Assembly: GCA_028290225.1 (NCBI GenBank)
Contig: JAQGKH010000297.1
Location: 1 to 9,812, forward strand
Length of the DNA: 9,812 nucleotides
Direction of reading: 5' to 3'
Origin: Devosia sp.
GTDB lineage: Bacteria > Pseudomonadota > Alphaproteobacteria > Rhizobiales > Devosiaceae
A program made the translations under genes and the position numbers. Positions 8,396 to 9,812 of this stretch are shown here, one piece after another. The notes under the pieces are model-generated. The model searched no databases. It was not told the origin of the DNA and saw only the letters and a program-made list of their open reading frames with translations. Position 1 is the stretch's first letter; every line of letters begins with the position of its first letter.

Positions 8396-9616
8396 ATGAA
8401 CAAGGCTGAGCAGTTCGACGTCGTGATCGTGGGGGGCGGCCCGGTGGGCCTCACCCTGGCGCTAGCCCTGCATCGCTTCGCCCGCGGCATCCGCGTCGCC
8501 CTCGTCGATCGGCGGCCGCTGGAAGTGCCGCGCGACAACCGTGCGTCAGCGATCGCCGCCAGCGTGCGGCGGGCCTGGGAGGCGCTTGAGGTTTGGCCGG
8601 CAATGGCGGGGGAAGCGCAGCCCATCACCGCGATGCGGATCACCGATTCGGGGTCTGGCGATCTGTCGCGCCCCTTGTTCCTGAGCTTTGAAGGCGATGT
8701 GGCGCCCGGCGAATCCTTTGCCCATATGGTGCCGAACCGGATCAGCGGACAGGCGCTGCTGGATGCCGTTGCGGCCAATATCACCCTTGTGGCGCCAGCC
8801 AGCGTGGCAAGCCTTGCCACCAGCGCCACCGCAGCCGAACTGCAGCTGGCCGATGGCCGGGTGCTCCGCGCCCCGCTGGTGGTGGCTGCAGATGGCGCGC
8901 AGTCGAGCTTGCGGCAGATGAGCGGGATCGGGGTGTTCGCCCATGATTACCGGCAAACCGGGCTGGTCACCACGATCAGCCATGAACTGCCCCATGAGGG
9001 AACAGCCTATGAGCATTTCCGCCCGGCCGGCCCGTTCGCCAGCCTGCCGCTGCCCGGCAACCGCTCGTCTCTGGTTTGGACGGAAGCAACTGCCGATGCG
9101 CCGCGCTTCCTTGGGATGGATCACGACGCGCTGGCGCGCGAGATCGAGGCGGTGATGGGCTCGACGCTTGGAACAGTGGCTGTCGAGGAGCCGCTGATGG
9201 GCTTTCCGCTGCGCCTGCAGCTGGCGCGGCAGTTTGTCGGGTCCCGGCTGGCGCTGGTGGGGGACGCGGCGCATGTGGTGCATCCCGTTGCCGGTCAGGG
9301 GCTCAATTTGGGGCTCAAGGATGTCGCGGCGCTGGCTGAAGCGGTGATCGAGGCCATGCGGCTGGGGCTCGACCATGGCAGCCCCGCGGTGCTGGAGCGC
9401 TACCAGAACTGGCGGCGGCTCGATACCGCCACCATGGCCGTGGTCACCGATGGCATGAACCGGCTGTTTTCCACGGATGCGGCGCCGGCGCGCGCCTTGC
9501 GCGATTTCGGCCTGGGTCTGGTGGATCGCGCCGCGCCGGTCAAGGCGATGATGATCCGCAGCGCTGCGGGCCTGTCCGCACGCGGACCGCGGCTCCTTGC
9601 CGGGCTGCCGATCTAA
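8396..9616 (+). CDS. UbiH/UbiF/VisC/COQ6-family FAD monooxygenase (ubiquinone hydroxylase)
   Basis: A 406-residue flavoprotein hydroxylase, most likely acting on a ring carbon in ubiquinone synthesis at the inner membrane. The N-terminal FAD fold is at VVIVGGGPVG (9-18), the second FAD/NADPH-contact motif is at VVAADGAQSSLR (162-173), and the family signature LVGDAAHVVHPVAGQGLNLGLKD spans 287-309. The ATG at 8396 was chosen because GGAGA lies 8 bases before it and the Rossmann motif begins right after; an in-frame ATG at 8315 would add 27 unrelated residues. Alphaproteobacteria carry UbiH-, UbiF- and UbiL-like members with different ring positions, so I leave the symbol blank. It is divergent from glnK across 263 bp, and its TAA overlaps the stop of the convergent small gene. 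Confidence 0.92.
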   Translation: MNKAEQFDVVIVGGGPVGLTLALALHRFARGIRVALVDRRPLEVPRDNRASAIAASVRRAWEALEVWPAMAGEAQPITAMRITDSGSGDLSRPLFLSFEGDVAPGESFAHMVPNRISGQALLDAVAANITLVAPASVASLATSATAAELQLADGRVLRAPLVVAADGAQSSLRQMSGIGVFAHDYRQTGLVTTISHELPHEGTAYEHFRPAGPFASLPLPGNRSSLVWTEATADAPRFLGMDHDALAREIEAVMGSTLGTVAVEEPLMGFPLRLQLARQFVGSRLALVGDAAHVVHPVAGQGLNLGLKDVAALAEAVIEAMRLGLDHGSPAVLERYQNWRRLDTATMAVVTDGMNRLFSTDAAPARALRDFGLGLVDRAAPVKAMMIRSAAGLSARGPRLLAGLPI

Positions 9617-9812
9617 CTCATGGGCGGGCGCGTCAGCGTCCGGATTTCGTCGGGCTCGATGCTGCGCGCTTCATCCAGGCTGAGAAGCGGCACGCCCTTG
9701 CGGATGGGAAACGCCAGGCGCGCCGCCACCGAGATCAGCTCGCTCTTGTCCCCCGACAGCGTCATGCGGGTCTTGGTCAGGGGGCAAACCAGCATTTCCA
9801 GCGTCCGGCGAT
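9613..9812 (-). CDS. Trm112-family small protein (5' end beyond window)
   Basis: The visible protein has MLVCPLTKTRMTL followed by ELISVAARLAFPIRKGVPLLSLDEAR, the pattern of the bacterial Trm112/YcaR-like family (CP-TK motif, then ELIS...A-LA-PI--G-P). These are 60-70 residue proteins of poorly known bacterial role; the eukaryotic relative activates methyltransferases. An ATG at 9795 could start it, but the frame stays open to the window edge and the preceding codons read RRTLE, which fits the usual LLE-x-LVCP lead-in. I therefore think the real start lies to the right and about 10 or more residues are missing. Only one Cys (in VCP) is seen, so a full zinc site is unlikely. Its TAG overlaps the TAA of the convergent ubi-family gene. 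Confidence 0.85.
   Translation of the reverse strand, partial: RRTLEMLVCPLTKTRMTLSGDKSELISVAARLAFPIRKGVPLLSLDEARSIEPDEIRTLTRPPMS

Overview
This window looks like ordinary chromosomal DNA from a high-GC alphaproteobacterium, most likely a member of Hyphomicrobiales (Rhizobiales) such as a Devosia-like lineage. The taxon is inferred from gene content (an FzlA-type GST-fold protein, the ftsK-lolA and glnK-amtB pairs, a UbiH/COQ6-type hydroxylase) and from codon style, not from a database search. I see no insertion sequences, phage genes, CRISPR arrays, tRNAs or rRNAs, and no gene looks foreign.

Layout, left to right. Bases 1-916 (-) hold queG (tRNA queuosine synthesis), cut by the left edge. 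Directly upstream, with a 4-bp gap, is a GST-fold gene (921-1598, -) that I identify as the cell-division protein FzlA rather than a generic glutathione S-transferase. Divergent from it is uppP (1709-2518, +), undecaprenyl-diphosphate phosphatase. Convergent with uppP is lolA (2533-3159, -), which lies downstream of ftsK (3266-5992, -); a strong hairpin sits between the two. A 386-bp gene-free stretch upstream of ftsK carries a near-consensus CtrA box close to ftsK and a terminator for the next operon. That operon is glnK-amtB (8132 to 6379, -), a PII signal protein and its ammonium channel, preceded by a sigma54-like promoter. Divergent from glnK is a UbiH/UbiF/COQ6-family FAD monooxygenase (8396-9616, +). 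Its stop codon overlaps that of a small Trm112-family gene (-) that runs off the right edge.

Functionally, the left two thirds cluster around division and the envelope: FzlA (FtsZ and septal wall synthesis), UppP (lipid carrier recycling), FtsK (septum and chromosome segregation) and LolA (lipoprotein transport). The right third holds nitrogen sensing and ammonium uptake, plus a probable ubiquinone-synthesis enzyme. No unknown multi-gene system is visible. The points most worth a second look are regulatory: the CtrA-like box before ftsK, the perfect 14-bp hairpin between ftsK and lolA, and the sigma54/NtrC-like signals between glnK and the ubi gene.
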